Origin: Gonatopus flavifemur
Lineage: Eukaryota; Arthropoda; Insecta; Hymenoptera; Dryinidae
DNA length: 64,000 bases
Direction: 5' to 3'
Assembly: GCA_018340375.1 (NCBI GenBank)
Contig: JAFFJZ010000013.1
Span: 3,326,501-3,390,500, forward strand
Numbering within the stretch: the stretch's first letter is position 1; each line of letters begins with the position of its first letter. Below the pieces are notes generated by a model, which was given only the letters and a program-made list of their open reading frames with translations, was not told the origin of the DNA and did no database searches. A program made the position numbers and the translations under genes. Below are positions 60,901-64,000 of the stretch, piece after piece.

Positions 60901-62756
60901 AACACGCAACTTTTGTCGAACCTTTCCGTGATTTGATGCGATCCAAGCGTTCGTGGAATTGGACCATGGATCACTCCAGAGCCTTTGAGGCGTTGAAAAA
61001 CAACTTCAGCAATGCCATCACGTTATACCACATGGATCCTGAACGCTCATTCACATTACAAACCGATGGTTCTGACAAGGACATTGGAGGAGTTCTTTAT
61101 CAAACGGATGATCAGGGGAATCGTTATGTTGTTTCGTTGGTGAGTAGATGCTTGGCATCTCCAGAGAAGAATTACACCACTACTGAGATTGAGTTACTAG
61201 CTGTTGTGTACTCGGTCACAAAGTTCCGAATATATTTGCTTGGGAGACATTTTCAAATCTTGACGGATCACAAAGCTTTGACATTTTTGTCAAACACTCC
61301 TTTTCATAGTGCACGGTTGATTCGTTGGAATTTAATTCTTCAGCAATATTCCTTCTCGATTAGTCATTGCGTGGGTAGAGAGAATATTATGGCTGACTCC
61401 TTAAGTCGCCATCCCGAGGGTAAATTTCACGAGGATAGCGTTCACAATGTTCTAGTTTCCGTATTGCGTGCTAATACTCCTATTGATTTGAGAAATGTCA
61501 CCTATAACGAAGATTTTTGGTTAGATTTGTCTTCCGACTGTCCTGCTTTGGTAACAGGATTGAAAGATATCTGCTTCTTGCAAAAACAAGATGACGTGAT
61601 CTCGAAAAATCGTAATTCATATCTCACCAACGAACCAGAACATTATTTATTGTACAACGATATACTATTCAGACGATGTCAATCCCTCGAAGTGTGGCAG
61701 TTGATGATTCCTGAATGTCTGCAGGAATCCTTGATTACCGCAGTTCATGACGCTCTAGGTCACCCTGGGTCTTATGAAACCTATTGTTATATGCGTGAAT
61801 ACTACTTCTGGAAGGGCATGCATTCTAGAACAAGAAAGTTTGTTCGATGCTGTGACTTATGTCAACGCGTTAGGACCCTGAACTATTCCATGCAAGGAGT
61901 TTTTAAAATGGTCGACTCAGATGAACCGAATGCTCTAGTGAGTATCGATTATTATGGACCTCTTGCTAAGTCGATCGCGTCTACTCGATATATTGTTGTC
62001 TTACTCGATATTTGTACTAATCATGTGGAACTATACGCTCTGAAGCGTGTCACAACATCTGCTACATTGAATGGAATAATAAACGATTACATTCCTGCTG
62101 TAGGTAGACCAGGAGTGATCTTATCCGATCATGGGACACAATTTACATCCCCAAAATGGAAAGAATCTTTGGAAAAAATTGGTATACGAACAGCATTCTC
62201 TTCAATCCGCCACCCACAAAGTGACCCGGTGGAAAGGATTATGCGAGAATTAGGAGAGTTCTTTCGTATCTATGTATCTGAATCGCATACCTCGTGGGCT
62301 ACATACCTGAAACAAATAGAACTTCGCATGAACATGAGTACGCATAGCAGTACGGGATTTACTCCAATGGAGTTCCACTTTGGCCGTAAACCCATCGATC
62401 GAATTAGATCTTTGATAAAGTATCCAGCATCTTGTTCAATCGATAAATCGAGTCGATTGATCTTAGCTCGAAAAAACATGGCCAAGGCCTTTGATCGTCG
62501 CAAAATGCAGCAGTCACGAATTTCGCGAGTCGAGTTGAACGTTAATGATCTAGTATCAATTGACATACCGCATATGTCAAGCGTGTTGGATGGAACCATA
62601 ACGAAATTTTTTCATCTTTATGACGGACCGTATCGTATATCACGGACTTTTGACAATAATTCATTCGAATTAGTGAATCCTGACGATAATCGCGAGATAA
62701 AAGGAATTTATAATCAAGCTTATTTGCGCCCTTATTTTGTAGATGAAGCGTTCTGA
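60897..62756 (+). CDS. Gypsy pol: RNase H and integrase, 619-codon open frame (part of a dead element)
   Basis: RNase H: SFTLQTDGSDKDIGGVLYQT (Asp), TTTEIELLAVVYSV (Glu), FQILTDHKALTFLS (Asp), MADSLSRHPEG (Asp). Integrase zinc domain: HDALGHPGSYETYCYMREYY and RCCDLCQRVR (H-H-C-C). Catalytic triad: LVSIDYYGPLAKS (Asp), VILSDHGTQFTSPKW (Asp) and PVERIMRELGEFF (Glu). The C-terminal part ends NQAYLRPYFVDEAF at a stop at 62756. The frame is undamaged although gag, protease and RT all carry stops. No env-like frame follows; the next element starts 50 bp later. Confidence 0.93.
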   Translation: MEHATFVEPFRDLMRSKRSWNWTMDHSRAFEALKNNFSNAITLYHMDPERSFTLQTDGSDKDIGGVLYQTDDQGNRYVVSLVSRCLASPEKNYTTTEIELLAVVYSVTKFRIYLLGRHFQILTDHKALTFLSNTPFHSARLIRWNLILQQYSFSISHCVGRENIMADSLSRHPEGKFHEDSVHNVLVSVLRANTPIDLRNVTYNEDFWLDLSSDCPALVTGLKDICFLQKQDDVISKNRNSYLTNEPEHYLLYNDILFRRCQSLEVWQLMIPECLQESLITAVHDALGHPGSYETYCYMREYYFWKGMHSRTRKFVRCCDLCQRVRTLNYSMQGVFKMVDSDEPNALVSIDYYGPLAKSIASTRYIVVLLDICTNHVELYALKRVTTSATLNGIINDYIPAVGRPGVILSDHGTQFTSPKWKESLEKIGIRTAFSSIRHPQSDPVERIMRELGEFFRIYVSESHTSWATYLKQIELRMNMSTHSSTGFTPMEFHFGRKPIDRIRSLIKYPASCSIDKSSRLILARKNMAKAFDRRKMQQSRISRVELNVNDLVSIDIPHMSSVLDGTITKFFHLYDGPYRISRTFDNNSFELVNPDDNREIKGIYNQAYLRPYFVDEAF

Positions 62757-62807
62757 GAACGAGTCTGGATTTGCAGCCGATCTGTATATACTGTAACTTA
62801 ATATATA

Positions 62808-64000
62808 CAGGGTGGGGCATTTAAAGTGTCGCGGGCGTTTTTTCCAAAAATAAAATGAGATACGAGAAAATTTTTCGGACAAAAATTGTAGGGTATCGAG
62901 GGGGACATCCGATGGTGGCCTTGGCTTTGACCTCAAATCTCATCTTCAAGGGCATTCTGAGGTCAACTCTTGTTTTTTAAATAGCATCTCATATTTTTTA
63001 CTGCAGATTTGGATTTAGGTCAAAAACCAAGAAACTTTTGTCTGAACCATTTTCCTGAAATCCGCAAAGATGGCGCTCTAATCGATATTGTTCCATACTG
63101 AATCTGACATTAGAATAACTTGAAAACGAAGGGTCTTGGAGGAGAATGTTTCGGACAAAAGTTGTCTGATTCCAAGGGGGACCCCTTGAACTTAAACGGA
63201 GGTGATGGGGTATAACAGACAAAACACAACACATTTCAATCGTCTACATCACTTGGATAATTTTAATGCAGTAGATGCTCAAAATGATGGCCTTCGACTT
63301 CAATACACATTTCAAAACGTTTTACAAAAGATTGCTGAACTCGTGCTAAAATATCTTCATTGATGCTCGCGCATGCATTGATGATTCGTTGACGCATATT
63401 CTCAGGTGTAGTCGGTGCTTGTTGATAAACTGTATCTTTTATGTATCCCCATAAAAAAAATCTGGAGAAGTAAGATCCGGAGAACGGGCAGGCCAATGAA
63501 CTGGTCCACGACGTCCTATCCATCGTCCAGGATAATCTCTGTCCAATATTTCTCGAGCTGTGACTGCATAATGGGATGGACAACCATCGTGTTGATACCA
63601 CATATTCAATCGTTCCTGAATAGGTATGTCTTCAAGTAATGTTGGAAGTACTTGATCTAAGAAATGTCTGTACTTCTCTCCATTTAGCGTATCTGCAATG
63701 AAGTACGGTCCAATTACTCGAGATCGAAAAATACCACACCAAGCATTCACAGCCCATTGTCTTTGATGCTCTACTTGACGTAACCATCTTGGATTTTCTG
63801 TCGCCCAGTAATGCATATTATGTCGATTTACTTGACCATGATTGGTGAACGTCGACTCATCAGAAAATAATATGTTGATGAAGTTGTTATTGTGCATTTG
63901 CGCTAGACCCCATCGACAAAACTGTACACGATTTTCGAAATCATCACCGTGAAGGTCTTGATGCAAACAAATGTGATACGGATGGAATTTGTGACGTTTC
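62808..64000 (-). mobile_element. DD41D mariner, 3' part, runs off the right edge
   Basis: The left end CAGGGTGGGGCATTTAAAGT adjoins TA at 62806-62807. Its 3' non-coding region (GAGGGGGACATCCGATGGTG, AAGAAACTTTTGTCTGAAC) is homologous to 7361-7600 and 9250-9545. It probably separates the Gypsy body from its 3' LTR, which is not in the window. Confidence 0.8.
63263..64000 (-). pseudogene. DD41D mariner transposase, frameshifted, 5' end outside window
   Basis: From the right edge: HQDLHGDDFENRVQFCRWGL, NILFSDESTFTNHG (first Asp), HYWATENPRWLRQVEHQRQW, WCGIFRSRVIGPYFI, YQHDGCPSHYAVT (second Asp), RWIGRRGPVHWPARSPDLTS and PDFF (third Asp; 41 residues apart). A frameshift near 63455 leads to FFLWGYIKDTVYQQAPTTPE and EVEGHHFEHLLH, stop at 63263. 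Confidence 0.9.

Noticed and set aside
1..64000. tRNA, rRNA or other structured RNA genes
   Set aside because: I found no cloverleaf with conserved TTCGAATC-type T-arm and A/B boxes by eye; hairpins seen are transposon palindromes.

Overview
The window looks like a piece of an AT-rich insect nuclear genome. The evidence is spliced genes with GT..AG introns, and a very dense, nested load of eukaryotic transposons: mariner (DD34D and DD41D), hAT, PIF/Harbinger, pogo-type, BEL/Pao, Ty3/Gypsy, a LINE family and many palindromic MITEs. The order or species cannot be told from the sequence alone. I see no bacterial operons, CRISPR arrays, rRNA or tRNA genes.

Layout. 0-15.9 kb is a transposon graveyard: a spliced uncharacterised transposon-type gene off the left edge, a BEL/Pao fragment, a decayed hAT transposase with a BED zinc-finger exon, a two-headed DD41D mariner inserted into an older repeat, a nearly intact 1,287-bp mariner, a second uncharacterised transposon gene, and the 3' end of another mariner. 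16.6-19.9 kb holds two 5'-truncated copies of one young LINE family.

From 20.3 to 45.8 kb a single candidate host gene can be threaded on the minus strand. Nine exons with matching splice phases are visible. The 3' part encodes a Myb/SANT-like DNA-binding domain and a basic, coiled C-terminus. The middle has four homologous exons (99, 99, 93 and 117 nt, all phase 1-1) that look like tandem exon duplications. Its introns are filled by transposons, including a 2.5-kb foldback-like element built of 177-bp modules (26.7-29.2 kb), a complete-length mariner (34.2-35.5 kb), a Harbinger-type TIR element and many palindromic MITEs. The 5' end of this gene is not found.

46.0-49.7 kb holds a two-exon Harbinger transposase pseudogene, a mariner fragment and a DD41D-type mariner pseudogene. 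51.0-55.0 kb is a longer, old copy of the same LINE family, split by a probable 1.65-kb solo LTR. 56-62.8 kb is a degraded Ty3/Gypsy element (gag, protease, RT, RNase H, integrase) whose gag is split by a truncated LINE with an 11-bp target duplication. 62.8-64 kb is another DD41D mariner running off the right edge.

Apart from the Myb/SANT gene, almost every coding region is a transposon relic with stops or frameshifts. The nesting gives a relative chronology: LINE into Gypsy, LTR into LINE, mariner into older repeat, MITE into foldback array.
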